Notes under the pieces: generated by a model | What the model saw: the letters and a program-made list of their open reading frames with translations, nothing else | The model's database searches: none | What the model was told of the DNA's origin: nothing | Program-made: the position numbers and the translations under genes | NCBI GenBank assembly: GCA_963580285.1 | Contig: OY757019.1 | Span: 61,834,587-61,898,586, forward strand | Length of the DNA: 64,000 nucleotides | From: Lucinisca nassula | Taxonomy: Eukaryota > Mollusca > Bivalvia > Lucinida > Lucinidae | Reading direction: 5' to 3' | In this document: positions 19,396-30,305 of the stretch, piece after piece | Position numbering within the stretch: the first letter of the stretch is position 1 | Layout: every line of letters starts with the position of its first letter

Positions 19396-19612
19396 TAGGG
19401 ATCTTTAACCTGCACAGGGGATGGTTCTCCCTGCACAGGAGGTCTCCAGTTAACGTCCCGATCCGAAGGACGATGTACTTTATGACATTCATCCCTGCAA
19501 ATGATGCCAATGGAGCGTGTTCGGACGCCGAAATTTTATCGCCGCTGCCGGGGATCGAACCTGGGACCTCTAGCATCAGAGGCAAGTGCACTTACCACTG
19601 AGCTATCACGCT
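19396..19612 (-). mobile_element. SINE family E copy
   Basis: Read on the minus strand, it starts GCGTGATAGCTCAGTGG (exact box A TAGCTCAGTGG) and has box B GGTTCGATCCCC. Then come CGGCGTCCGAACACGCTCC and CGGGACGTTAACTGGAG. The second copy is at 31078-31236 (+). Confidence 0.85.
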
Positions 19613-19659
19613 CCTGATCACCAGTCAGACGCGCATTCGACTGAGCTACCGAGCCCGGC

Positions 19660-19662
<3 letters not shown>
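19613..19662 (-). mobile_element. Truncated tRNA-like head joined to SINE E
   Basis: On the minus strand, GCTCGGTAGCTCAGTCGAATGC runs through a box A and stops at CTGGTGATCAGGAGC, where the family E head begins. The arrangement looks like a broken dimeric SINE. Confidence 0.55.

Positions 19663-19728
<66 letters not shown>
19661..19728. repeat. (GATA)n microsatellite
   Basis: About 17 GATA units next to the tRNA-like head. Confidence 0.95.
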
Positions 19729-19730
<2 letters not shown>

Positions 19731-19739
19731 TGCGTTTGT

Positions 19740-20440
19740 TTGGAATGGGTGTTGCCTGAGCACCAGTCATTTTATGTTTGGAACATAAATAACGAATATT
19801 TTCTTCAGGACATTACTAGACCAGTGATGACCAATAGTTTATATTACATAGGTATGCTCATAAGAGAGAACAAATACGTGTCATTTGAAGTAGTAGTAGC
19901 AGTAGAGTTCTGATGTTTAAAGTCTCCATGGTCTCACGAACCTTCTCCATAGTGGCACTGCAAGACGACTAAAAGTACCATTTTTATACTCGACGCACTT
20001 ATATTTTCAAATACACACTACTCTATAGTCGTATCGATGCTATGCAACAGGGGATGACAATTACTCAGCTGTTGAACAGAATCATTTTCCCATAGTTTTC
20101 TCCCTTCTGCTGAAAACATGATTTGTTGGCCGGCCCAACCGTCGCCCTTTGGGCAGGGAAAGACCCCCTTTTTAATTCCGGGACTCGTTCTTATTTTTAT
20201 GGCCTTCTTAAGTATAATACAATATAGAGTTTCGACGTAATACAGAGCACGACACTTTTTTAATGAAGTGTACCTTGTCGACTTTAATGTTTTTATTATC
20301 CTTGATACTTTTATTTATTTATTTTTTTATTTAAAATGAGCTTACCTGAACTTTAATGGTGCTGAAAAAAATGTTTGAAAGCATGATGCAGCATGAGTTA
20401 GCATTTTTGACAGTTGTTACATTTGTGAAAACAGTTTAAA
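19740..20440. other. No recognisable gene
   Basis: I see no long frame or shared repeat. Confidence 0.4.
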
Positions 20441-20445
20441 TTCAC

Positions 20446-20652
20446 GGTTGTCCGTGGCCTAGTGGATAACATCGCTCACTCTTTATCATTAGGTCTCTCA
20501 CCGCTGTGGTTCGAGCCACGCTCGGATCACATGCGAGACGCCAAGTTCTGCAACGGAAGGTCAGGTGTTTCTCCGGGCACTCCGGATTCCGCCCACCTCT
20601 GATTAACGATCGGCCCGATATGAGTGAAATAATATTGAAAGGGCCGCAACCA
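20446..20652 (+). mobile_element. SINE family B, full-length copy
   Basis: The tRNA-like head GTCCGTGGCCTAGTGGATAA contains an exact box A (TGGCCTAGTGG), and GGTTCGAGCCA is a near-exact box B. Then follow ATGCGAGACGCCAAGTTCTG, CTCCGGGCACTCCGGATT, GATTAACGATCGGCCCGATA and GAAAGGGCC. A long C-run and CA repeat follow at 20653-20684. Other copies are at 29583-29803, 36229-36440, 37868-38090 and 61212-61372. Confidence 0.88.
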
Positions 20653-21179
20653 CCCCCCCCCCCCCCCCCCCCCACACACACACAAAAGTTTCAATTCGTA
20701 TATATTTATTTATATGGCTTTTGAATTATAATTGATTTTATCATTGTTCATTACTCGAATGAGCTACTTCATTTAGGCGGTACTTACATGTACCTGCCCT
20801 GGGTATCTACCATTATTATTATTATTTGTGCTATAACAAAAACATTGTATGTTTCCCACCAAGTCCGTAAAATGAATATCATTGTAATTCCCAAATAACA
20901 CAGTGGTTTGTGACCCGTCTATAGACTGTGTTGGGGTTTAACGACACGTCAACCCCGACGTGGGTAATTTGGTGTCGTCTCCTTAACAAAAAAGAGATAG
21001 GATACAGGACAAGTTCGCCCCACCCATGCAGCCACTCCATACTTATGGCTGTTAGAACAAAAAAAAAGGCACGTGTCGTTCAGATATCACTTTATATAAC
21101 CACTAGACTGAATTTATGCGGCAATAGTAATCTTATTTGTGTTTATATTGCAAAATGGAAAGGGACACACTAAAGCTGT

Positions 21180-21262
21180 TTAACCCATTTAGTACCAGAA
21201 ACCCCAAAACGGGTATCCTGGCAAACAGTGCAGGCCCAGATCAGACGCCGCAGAACGCCAAA
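21180..21262 (+). mobile_element. piggyBac-type MITE, left half
   Basis: TTAACCCATTTAGTACCAG, then CCCCAAAACGGGTATCC and GGCAAACAGTGCAGGCCC, match 6823-6900. The right half is missing, and it runs straight into the tandem repeat. Confidence 0.75.
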
Positions 21263-21730
21263 GGGTCCAGTGCGGGGGCATTTTTGCCCCAGCGCTATAA
21301 TTTGAACAATCTTGGTAGACGTCCACTAGATGAAGCTACACACCAAATATCAAAGCCTGGGCCTTGCGGTTTCAGAGAAGAAGTTTTTATAAGAAGTGTC
21401 CCTATATAAGTCAATTTAAAACCAAAGGGCCCCGGGGCGGGGGCATTTTTCGCCCCAGGGCTATAATTTGAACAATCATGATAGAGGCCCATAAGACAAA
21501 GCTTCATACCAAATTTCAAACACCTGAGCCTTCTGGTTTCAGACAAGAAGATTTTTAAAGGTTTTCCCTATGTAAGTCTATGTAAAACCAAAGGGTCCTG
21601 GAGCGGGGTATTTTTGGCCTCAGGGCTATAATTTGAACAATCTTGGTAGAGGTCCAATAGATGGAGCTACACACCAAATATCGAAGACCTGGGCCTTGTG
21701 GTTTCAGAGTAGAATATTTTTAAGTTTTCA
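21255..21730. repeat. Tandem repeat, about 170-bp unit, 3 copies
   Basis: AAAGGGTCCAG/TGCGGGGGCATTTTTG, then GGGCTATAATTTGAACAATC, then ACACCAAATATC, then TTTCAGAGAAGAA recur at about 21260, 21424 and 21592. Each unit has a small GGGGGCA..TGCCCC hairpin. The minus frame at 21295-21546 is within it. Confidence 0.85.
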
Positions 21731-21879
21731 TTAACAATCTATTTTTGGCTCCTGTGACTTTGGTGTGCAGCGGACCGGAACCATTTGAATCACTTTGAAA
21801 GGGGATCACTTAAAGATTATTCCTTTGAAGTTTGGTCAAAATCTGATCCGTGGTTTAGGAGAAGATGTCGTTTGAAGAA

Positions 21880-22010
21880 ATTGTTTACGCACGGACGCGC
21901 GCACGGACGCACGCACGGACGCACGCATGGGGGACGACGGACAAAAAGTGATCACAAAAGCTCATCTTGTCACTACGTGGCTGGTGAGCTGAAAAAAACA
22001 TAAAAACACA
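21880..22010. repeat. CGCACGGA simple repeat and dispersed-repeat tail
   Basis: ACGGACGCACGC units (21890-21930) are followed by CAAAAGCTCATCTTGTCAC. This looks like the end of a common dispersed molluscan repeat (inference). Confidence 0.55.
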
Positions 22011-22239
22011 ACATAAAAATGTGCACGGAGGGGCAGCACTTTTGCTACGAATGTGCGTATTGTCAATGCACTTTCATTGGAATATCTACACTGGTTTTGA
22101 AATTATGAAAAAAAAGAGATGAAAGATAACAATATTGTAGCTAGAATAGCATATGTGTATTGTTGCTGTGACCTTATGGTTAAAGTTTGAAGTTTATACG
22201 CTTATCGGTTTTGTGAGTTATTAAAAAAAACATGCAAAA

Positions 22240-22275
22240 TTGTGGACGGACGGACGAACGGACGGACGGACAGAC
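22240..22275. repeat. (GGAC)n simple repeat
   Basis: A run of GGAC units with one GAAC variant. Confidence 0.85.
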
Positions 22276-22317
22276 AGGGTGATCACTATATGGGACCCTC
22301 AAAAATTTTGCGGGGCC

Positions 22318-22812
22318 CAAATGATATCTAAATTGCTTCAATGCAGTGTCTTACAGTACCAACAAAATGATATCTGAATTGGTTCCGTGCAGTGTCTTAC
22401 AGTCCCAACAAAATGATATCTAAATTGGTTCAATGCAGGGTCTTACAGTCCAAACAAAATGATATCTGAATTGGTTCAGGGCAGTGTCTTACAGTCCCAA
22501 CAAAATGCTATCTGAATTGGCTCAGTGCAGTGTCTTAGAGTCCGTACTAAATGATATCTGAATTGGTTCAGTGCAGTGTCTTAGAGTCCCAACAAAATGA
22601 TATCTGAATTGGTTCAGTGCAGTGTCTTACAGTCCCAACAAAATGATATCTGAATTGGTTCAGTGCAGTGTCTTACAGTCCCAACAAAATGATATCTGAA
22701 TTGGTTCAGTGTAGTGTCTTACATTCCAAACAAAATGATATCTGAATTGGTTCAGTGCAAAGTCTTACATTTCAATCAAACAGATATCTGAATTTGGTTC
22801 AGTGAATTGTTA
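22318..22812. repeat. 46-bp minisatellite, main block (about 10 units)
   Basis: The unit CAAAATGATATCTGAATTGG + TTCAGTGCAGTGTCTTACAG + TCCCAA repeats head to tail with small changes. Further units lie at 23487-23638 and 24280-24358, so the array is interrupted twice by a different, palindromic repeat. Confidence 0.95.
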
Positions 22813-23486
22813 TGGGGTGCCGTTTCGAATTATGGATATCCATAAATCAGCCGAATAATGGATATCCATAATTCGAATTATTTGTTTGAATTGAAGTTTA
22901 ACGAGCCTGTCAACACTGTAAATGTCATTTTGGAGACGTTGCATCCAATTGTGTGGGACTTTTACCCGACATTGAGATGAAATGATGAAATAACATCTCA
23001 AGCCCTGCCGCCCAATGAAACCCATAGGGTTTATAAGCATGGACGGGCCGACTCGCGCCGCTTTGCCTGGGCAGGCTTAGATTCTCTAAGCGGTTTACCA
23101 GTACTCGTGTGCGGGTCGGTTTCAGCTCTGCATGGAAGCATTATGCAGCCCATTTATTTCTTCAAGCCCCGATGGGCGGGTGTGTGTATGTACGGGGGGG
23201 GGGGGGCGTAATTCGAATTATAGATATCCATATATCGAATTATGGACATCCATAATTCGATTTATGGATATTATCATTAATTCAGATTAATTTATGGATT
23301 AACCGTGATTCGAATTATGGATAACACTAATTCCAATTATGGATATCAATAAATCAAAATATGCATATTCATTTTTCCAATGATTTAAGGATATCCATTA
23401 TTCGAATTATTGATATCTATAAATCGGGGTGAATTAATGATATCCGTATTTCGAATTATGGTTATCCATAATTCGCCGCGAATTTG
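22813..23486. mobile_element. Palindromic-array element, copy 1, with SINE C inside
   Basis: It begins TA-TGGGGTGCCGTTT, then goes into units like TTATGGATATCCATAA and ATAATTCGAATTATGG, each self-complementary. A family C SINE splits it (22888-23205). The expected right terminal inverted repeat is missing. The 46-bp array resumes after about 23486. Confidence 0.7.
22888..23205 (-). mobile_element. SINE family C copy
   Basis: It has TTTAACGAGCCTGTCAACAC, GTCATTTTGGAGACGTTGC, GACATTGAGATGAAATGATG, GCCGCCCAATGAAACCCAT, GGGCAGGCTTAGATTCTCTA and AAGCCCCGATGGGCGGG. It is read from tail to head. The minus frame at 22810-23040 is a by-product. Confidence 0.9.
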
Positions 23487-23638
23487 TTCAGTGCAGTGTA
23501 TTACATTCTCAACAAAATAATATCTGAATCGGTTCAGTGCATTGTTTTACGTTCCCAACAAAATGATATCTGAATTGGTTTAGCGCAATGCCTTACATTC
23601 CAATCAAAATGATACCTTAATTTGGTTAAGTGCAGTGT

Positions 23639-24277
23639 TATGGGGTGCTGTTTCAATATTTAATCCATATTTATGGATATCCATAAGTCAAATAATGGAT
23701 ATCAATAAATCAAAATATTGATATCCATTATTCCGCTGATTTATTGATATCCATAATTCGAATTACGGATATCTATAAATCAGGAAGAATAAAGATATCC
23801 ATATTTCGAATTATGGATATCCATAAATCACCGCAAAAGCCTTTGGTTTCAGTCATTATTTATTTATTTATTTGCAAAGACGAATTAATGATATCCATAT
23901 TTCAATTTATGAATATCCATGAATCGACCTGAATTAATGATATCCATAAATCGAATTGTGGATATCCATATTCAGATTTATGGCAATCCATAATTCGAAT
24001 TAATAATATCCATGAAGCAGCCGAATTATGGATATCCATAATTCGAATTATATATATCCATAAATCGAACTATGGACATCCATAAATCAGATAATGGATG
24101 TTCACAATTCGATTTATGGATATCCGTAATTCATGATCGGATTTTGGATATCATTTATTCGAATTATGGATATCCATTAATAATTATAGGTATCCATAAA
24201 TAATAATGGATATCCATAATTCGAATTATGGTTATCGATAAATAATTATGGATATCTATAAAAACGGCGCCCCATAC
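23639..24277. mobile_element. Palindromic-array element, copy 2, both ends present
   Basis: The left end is TA-TGGGGTGCTGTTT and the right end is AAACGGCGCCCCA-TA, an inverted pair of about 13 bp with TA on both sides. The inside is about 600 bp of ATGGATATCCAT and AATTCGAATTATGG units. The 46-bp minisatellite lies on both sides. Confidence 0.8.
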
Positions 24278-24628
24278 AGTGTCTCACATTCCCAACAAAA
24301 TAATATCTGAGTTTGTTCAGTCCAGTGTCTTACATTCCCAACAAAATTATATCTGAGCGAAGCCTGTATCTTGTTGGTTCGAAAGTTTGCGATTCCAGAC
24401 ACCCATAATGTCCAACATATACTCAGAATAAATAAAAAACACCACTTTGTTTAACGTTTTTAACTTTTTTAATGCAACTACAATTGTTGATGACACATTG
24501 ATGACTCCGGCGCATTATGCAATTTTCACTATGCACATCAAAGTTTTCGTTGAGGCACAGCTTCTGCAGAACAATAAGTAGGCAAAATTTAAAAGTCACA
24601 TGTGTCCACCGTTGGAATCCAACACAGC

Positions 24629-25380
24629 TTAGCATCGACGTCGCATACTTCGAATCAGGCGCTGTATCCCATACTGTGGAACTGCATCCCAAGCCGCGTT
24701 CAATGCATTCACCAACTGCTGTCTGTTATGGATCGGGTTTCTGCCGTTGTACACGTTCCTGTCTAATTGATAACATAGGTGTTCTATCGGAGTCAGGTCC
24801 GGTGAGAACACGGGCAATCGTAAGACGTCATTTTTATTGTTACCTAGAAACTCTGATGTGACTCTTGCTGTGTGTGGTCTGGTGTTGTCTTGTTGGAACA
24901 AAGACATGTCTGGGTGGTTTCTCATGAAGGGGACAACAGTTGGCGTTAGTACGGCATCGATGTACCGTCTTGCCGTCAGAGTTCCGTCGACAACTATGAG
25001 AGGTGTCTTATAACGCCAAGGGATGCCGCCCCAAAAGCATGATGCTTCCTCCATCCAATCTCGAACATTGTCGAACACAAGAGTTCGCGTACCGTTCACC
25101 TGTACGACGTCACACTTTTACCCTGCCATCATCTGATCATGCATGTATATACAAAACAGCGACTCGTCAGTAAAGACCACCCTTCTCCATTGCTGCTGAG
25201 TCCATCGCAGATGTTGTCGACACCATAATTCACGGTTTCGAAGTCTTTCAGCAGTAAGAACGTTGCCCTTTCAGGCTCTGTAGGACTTCGTGAAGACGTT
25301 GGCGTGACGTTGACCGGCTAATGCGTCGATTGTGGTATCCCCGCTCTTCCTGGACAGTTTGTGTTACTGTTTTAAAGTGC
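24629..25380 (-). pseudogene. Tc1-type transposase relic (DD34E)
   Basis: The open part (24629-25099) holds LFQQDNTRPHTARV with the second catalytic Asp and SPDLTPIEHL with the Glu 34 residues later. Upstream in frame, FTDESLF (25168) carries the first Asp, after RQHLRWTQQQWRRVV. A stop (TAA, 25120-25118) lies between. Near 25265 the frame shifts to ERGYHNRRISRST, the DNA-binding side. The N-terminal helix-turn-helix is missing or unreadable, so the enzyme is dead. No clear terminal repeats were found. Confidence 0.88.
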
Positions 25381-25534
25381 ACAGTTAAAACGGCACGCTA
25401 CTTCACAACAGGATAATCCGCCCATATTCATTCAGACAGGCTGGTTACGCTGAGCGTCTTTTAAACGTCCCATAACTAAATATTCCAATGAACTAACAAT
25501 AGCGTTTTTCAATTTCAATTTACAATCTCAAAAT

Positions 25535-25795
25535 CAAAATCAGTGGTTAACGCGTTCGACTTATGATCGAGAGGATGTGCGTTCGAATCCGGCCACCGGT
25601 ATCGAAGTGTGTCCTTGGGCAAAACAGGTAATGACACTGCCCCACTCCACCCAGGTGTAAATGGGTAGCAGTGATGTAAAAGCAACTGCCTCTCTCTCTC
25701 TCGAAAGCGCGTGAAAACACCCGGAATGAGTGTTCGAGAGCGAATCAATGAGCTTGAAGCGTTCATCGCAATCGAACTAAAATAAACTAGTACAT
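25535..25795 (+). mobile_element. SINE family F copy
   Basis: The tRNA-like head AGTGGTTAACGCGTTCGACT has a box-B-like CGTTCGAATCC. Then come GTGTCCTTGGGCAAAACAGG, CCCAGGTGTAAATGGGTAGC, CGGAATGAGTGTTCGAGAGC and CGCAATCGAACTAAAATAAA. The second, truncated copy is at 54568-54735. Confidence 0.85.
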
Positions 25796-25799
25796 GTAT

Positions 25800-26089
25800 A
25801 AACTAAACAAGAGCGTTTTCTTTTACAAACTTTATTCTACCCGCATTTGCAAATGTTTTTAATCTAATCTGTCGTGTTATTGCTAAAATAAAGCGGCACA
25901 GAACCTTTCCTTGCACGGACGATGTCACCAGAATCTCTGTAGACATGATCAAAAGAAAGTTATAGATAGGTTCATATATTATTAGTTCTGTTATTTGGCA
26001 TGGTTAGTGCTTTATACGAATAAAAAAAGTGCCGCGTTTTCATTGACCGCGAGTATATGTTTAAAAGTATTTCTTACATGGGTTTGCAA
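25800..26089. other. No recognisable gene
   Basis: AT-rich sequence between the family F SINE and the Penelope-type 3' end. Confidence 0.4.
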
Positions 26090-26617
26090 AGTAGAAGTGG
26101 AGGCAATGATCAGGAATCGATACAATTAACCAACAGTTCCCACCAGAGACACCAAAGGGAAAGAAACACAAACAAGAAACAACAGACCCTAATGGGAACA
26201 TCAATATCGGAAAGCCAAAATGACAGTTACTTTCCCACAGAATGACCAATGGGCTATCCAAAATAGAATAATATAATCGACACAAACACCCAAAGACAAA
26301 CCATTGGAACGGCCAGCGGAAACGAATTTCACTTGGGGGGGGGGGGGGGGGGGGGGGGCTTAAATCGATTTTACGTGGCCACAATCCCCGCCCTTACTTC
26401 CGTCGCGATTAAGACATTACGATTCAGTCCGCATGAAGGCCTTCTAACTCATCAGTGCAACATCTCCGTGAACACAAAAATCAAACGAACACAGAGATGA
26501 ACAACGATGAGGACTCGACAGCAAGAAACCACTGAAATGCGGGAGCAAAAGAAAACCAACATTTAGACTCCGATGGGCCCGACCAGAGACAAAGCATCAG
26601 GTACCAACCAACAGCCT
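26090..26617 (-). mobile_element. Penelope-like element 3' non-coding region, copy 2
   Basis: It lies directly downstream of the broken RT on the minus strand. It ends with TGATCATTGCCTCCACTTCT, the same terminus as copies 1 and 3. A long G-run (26335-26358) interrupts it at the place where copy 3 has a C-rich stretch. This copy links the non-coding family to the coding part. Confidence 0.8.
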
Positions 26618-28430
26618 TTACGTTGGAACCGTCATAGAATCTGAGGCCTGACCCACCGGCGTGTAATTAAAGAGGGAAGCAAAGTTGTCAACCATGATTG
26701 GGTTAACTACCATGCATGCAGTCTGTCGTATAACATTTATGTTGAACCCAATCTTTTTATATCGAAGAATGATTTTACGAAATTGGGTGCTGATGTCATT
26801 GCGGTCATATATTTTTCTGAATTTATATACTAAGTCACCATAAAATTCGGGTTCCGATAGACCTTGTTGCAGAAGAGATTTAGGTCCAATATTGAATTTT
26901 GGAATTAAATCAGAATGACGTCTATAGAATTTTGAAAAGGCTTTTCTGAGATTATGGTACCGATAACCCTGATTTGGAAGTTTAGCCGTTAACAGTTTAT
27001 TACGAGTGTTGAAGTCAGTTACATGACTATACACTCTAGCAAATCGAATTAATTGCGAAATATAAACGCCATAGGATGGCGCACAAGGAACATCACCATC
27101 CAAAAAACGAAAGTTTACAATCTAAAAATCAAAATAATCACGTTAAACATAAATTTTGCAAGAAACAAACCCATCTACAATAGATAGATGTGAATCCAAA
27201 AACGGGGCCTCGGTATCAGAAGAATTTGCTTTATTCAACCGAAGTTCTGGGGGTAAATTTGACTGATCAAACCATCGAAATAGGTATTATCAATATTTAA
27301 TAAATCATCCAAATATCTAGACGTGGTACTAAAAGCTTCAATGATTTCAGACTGGTTTTCAGCAGAAAGGGACATCATGAAGTCTCTCTCATAACAGAAC
27401 AAAAATAGATCAGCCACAAGTGCTGCGCAATTAGTACACATCGGAATACCCACAACTTGTCTAAATAACTTAGTACCAAATCTTATGTAAATTTTGTCAA
27501 GTAGAAAGGCGAGAGCTTCAAACACGTTCTGCTTTGACCATAAAGTATGATTTTTATGCTCTTCAGAAGTGAAAAAGGCATTTCTTACATTACATGCTAG
27601 ATACAGGGAGTGGTCCCGATGAAATATCCATTCAATTAAATCAATAAGTTTTTCTTTTAAAAGATTATGAGGAAGTGTAGTGTAAAGGGCTGAAAAATCA
27701 TAAGTAGACAGACTAGAAGCACGAAAACGCCTGGATTTCAATTTATTTAAAACTTCATTAGAATTTTTTATAGACCAAAACAGATTTCTTCCTTGATCTT
27801 GCGAAGACTTTGTCGCAATATTTTATCACATGTTTCTTGATGGCAGTAAAACATGGAGTTAATAATTTGGAGAGTTCAGTGGGGGTACAAGAGCTTGAAT
27901 TTGCAATAAATCGTGCTTTGTATGGTCTTTTATGAAGTTTAGGTAACCAATATAACGTAGGAAGCTTGTCTCGGCCTTCTGAAACACAGACAGCAATCTT
28001 GGTGGCTGAATGACAAATATGGTCATCAACTAAAGCCCTCTCTACAGCTAAAGGCTGAAGTTCATAGGCCTTAATACCACCAAACTCTTGCGGAATAGTG
28101 TTAACATAGTGAAGCCGTCCAACAACATCAGCTGGAGCCAAAACAAACTTCCTATGAAAGTCTTGAATACCTAGTTTAAGGTGACGTAAAAACATCTTAG
28201 GTTTAGGAGGTAATCAGTTCGTATTTTGCGAATAAAAATAAATGCGTTTGTTCACTAATTTCAGAATGCTAAGTTTCCATTCTTTATGCTCAACATACTC
28301 CCGTTTACACCATCGATTACTAAATTCATTCAAGGCAGCAGCGATTTCATCTCTACATTTATTGAAATCAATTTTAGAAGGAAATCGATATTTCGGTCCT
28401 TTAGAAATTATATTACGCATGCTTAATCAG
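26618..28430 (-). pseudogene. Penelope-like reverse transcriptase, broken
   Basis: Four consecutive minus-strand blocks make up one protein. 28420-28214 is the N-part (MRNIISKGPKYRFPSKIDFN). 28195-27758 has TLYWLPKLHKRPYKARFIAN. 27741-27235 has TYDFSALYTTLPHN, VVGIPMCTNCAALVADLF (Cys where Gly is usual) and SRYLDDLLN with the catalytic Asp pair. 27103-26618 is the C-part (QLIRFARVYSHV..GLSEPEFYGDLVYKFRK). Lesions are an in-frame TGA at 28216-28214, frameshifts near 27785 and 27245, and stops near 27150. LPKLHK and SRYLDD fit Penelope-type RTs. No GIY-YIG domain was seen. Assignment at clade level is from memory. Confidence 0.8.
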
Positions 28431-28619
28431 GAATAGTTTTTAAATTGCCAGTAATAATATGACCAGCAGCAGGATAGCAATATAGTAATTTTTAGTTGAG
28501 TCCAAAAGGTTTGCTATCTGATCGATCGGAAACCCAATCGTCTACAACTGTCCAGGTAAACTATCAAGTGACAAAACAACCATCTCAGCTGTCTGACTTA
28601 ACCAAACAATTACATTTCA

Positions 28620-28930
28620 GCCGTCAGCCCCCGCTCATAGGGGCTTAAAGAAATATATGGGCTGCATGATGCTTCCACGCAGAGCTGAATCCGGCCCGCA
28701 CACTAGTACTGGTAAACAGCTTAGAGGATCTAAGCCTGTCCAGGAACAGCGGTGCGAGGTGGACCGTCCATGCTAATAAACCCAATTGGTTTCATTGGGC
28801 GACAGGGCTTGAGATGTCATTTCATCTCAATGTCGGGTAAAAGTCCCACAAAATTGGAAGCAACGTCTCCAAAATGACCTTTACAGTGTTGACGGGGACG
28901 TTAAACCTCAAATCAAACAAACAAAAACAT
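28620..28930 (+). mobile_element. SINE family C, full-length copy
   Basis: It has CATAGGGGCTTAAAGAAATA, GGGCTGCATGATGCTTCCAC, GTACTGGTAAACAGCTTAGA, GGTTTCATTGGGCGACAGGG, AAATTGGAAGCAACGTCTCC and GTGTTGACGGGGACGTTAAA. It ends CCTCAAATCAAACAAACAAA. This is the clearest sense-oriented copy, with a CAAA-type tail. Confidence 0.92.
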
Positions 28931-29177
28931 TTCAGCCGTAGCTCTGCCTCTGTAATATTAGACAGTACTTACTGACTGCAGATAACTCGACATTAGAGCG
29001 TCTTTAATTTTACCTGTTCATTAGCCCTTTCTACCCTGCTGGCTCGACGTTAATGGGAAGGCAGACTCGGGTCCTGACGATATTTAACAGGTCTACCCAC
29101 AAACCTACGCTAATTTTCCCGAATCACAATAAGCGTGACTGTTATAGATCGGGAATACAAAAGCGTCGGACTGGGAT

Positions 29178-29470
29178 ATATCACGTTAACAAGCCAATAT
29201 AATGGTGTTCCCGGTAAATCCCACTTTATAAAGAGAAAAGTGGGGTTTGCAGGGGTGTACAATATCTTAATATTGTTCTTTGTTCTGTCTAAAACCACAG
29301 ATTGTGGGTACTCGCTGATAACCTATGCTCAAGCGGTCCCGTTTTGAGCAGAAACATTCATTCAGGTGGTTCTGTAACGAAAACCCATAATCTGTGCTGA
29401 TGAGTTTATAATGAATACTCGCAATCTATGTTTTAAGTAGAAATAAGAAAAATGTCACAATTCATGAAAG
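29178..29470 (+). mobile_element. MITE family M copy
   Basis: It has ATCACGTTAACAAGCC, TAAATCCCACTTTATAAAGA, AGTGGGGTTTGCAGGGGTGT, AGATTGTGGGTACTCG and the inverted match ATACTCGCAATCTATGTTTT. GAAATAAGAAAAATGTCACA closes it. Confidence 0.75.
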
Positions 29471-29582
29471 ATAATCATAAATAAAAGGGAAGGTTTTGTT
29501 CAATATGTTTTCCATGTCTTATGACTGTTCCGTGTATCTTAAGCTCCGCTTAAACTTAAAGGATGTTTTTTTTTTTTTTTTT

Positions 29583-29803
29583 TGGTTTGGGTTTTACGGC
29601 CCTTTCAAGATTATTTCACTCATATCGAGCCGATCGTTAATCAGAGGTGGGCGAAAACCGGAGTACCCGGAGAAAAACCACCTGACCTTCCGTTGCAGAA
29701 CTTGGCGTCTCACACGTGGCCCGAGCGAGGCTCGAACCTACGGCGGTGAGAGACCTAATGACTAAGAGTCAGTGCTCTTATCCACTAGGCCACGGAGGCC
29801 CGT
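29583..29803 (-). mobile_element. SINE family B copy
   Basis: TTTTACGGCCCTTTCAAG, GAGCCGATCGTTAATCAGAG and CCACTAGGCCACGGAGGCC are the reverse of the family B consensus. A T-run of about 20 precedes it (29564-29583). The plus frame at 29496-29765 reads across it and is not a gene. Confidence 0.88.
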
Positions 29804-29830
29804 AACTTATAGGATGGTAGCCTTGTTACA

Positions 29831-30007
29831 ATGCAAAATGTAATTCTACATTTTGCATGGACGCTGTTTTTTTTTTTTTACATCAACGCAAAATGTAGTT
29901 ATTTCTATGTTTTGCGGTTTTTTGTTTTATTTATTTATTTTTGTTTGTTTGTTCTTTTTTTGCGTTGAGCACCGACGCAAAATGTAGAAATTACTACATT
30001 TTGCGTC
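29831..30007. repeat. Paired GCAAAATGTA hairpins
   Basis: 29831-29860 (ATGCAAAATGTAATTCTACATTTTGCAT) and 29974-30007 (GACGCAAAATGTAG / CTACATTTTGCGTC, 6-base loop) are two near-perfect hairpins of the same arm. Single arms lie between them. Confidence 0.85.
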
Positions 30008-30305
30008 ATCACGTTAACAAGTCCATGTAATGAACACTCTGGAAAACCCCACTTTATATAGAGAAAAGTGGGGTTTAAAAGGGTATACATTGTTTTCTTA
30101 GTTCTGCTCCAAAACATAATTGTGGGCACCGAGGCGGTTCTAACGAGCACCCACAATCTATGTTTTTAGCAGAAAAAGACAAATATCACAATTTATCATA
30201 TGAATAGTTGAGAAGCCTTTTTTTTTCAGAAGGTTTAACATAAATATATATATTCTTCTATATTCTGCTCAAAACAGACTGTGGATACTCGTTAAAATCT
30301 CGAGG
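30008..30305 (+). mobile_element. MITE family M, two partial copies
   Basis: The first (30008-30200) has CACGTTAACAAGTCC, AACCCCACTTTATATAGAG, GGCGGTTCTAACGAGCACCC and ATCTATGTTTTTAGCAG. The second (30240-30305) keeps only CTGCTCAAAACAGACTGTGG and an adjacent piece. Confidence 0.7.

Noticed and set aside
22318..22812. CRISPR-like regular array
   Set aside because: The 46-bp units touch head to tail with no unique spacers. It is a eukaryotic minisatellite.
24517..24861. 114-codon plus-strand frame
   Set aside because: It is antisense to the Tc1-type transposase relic.
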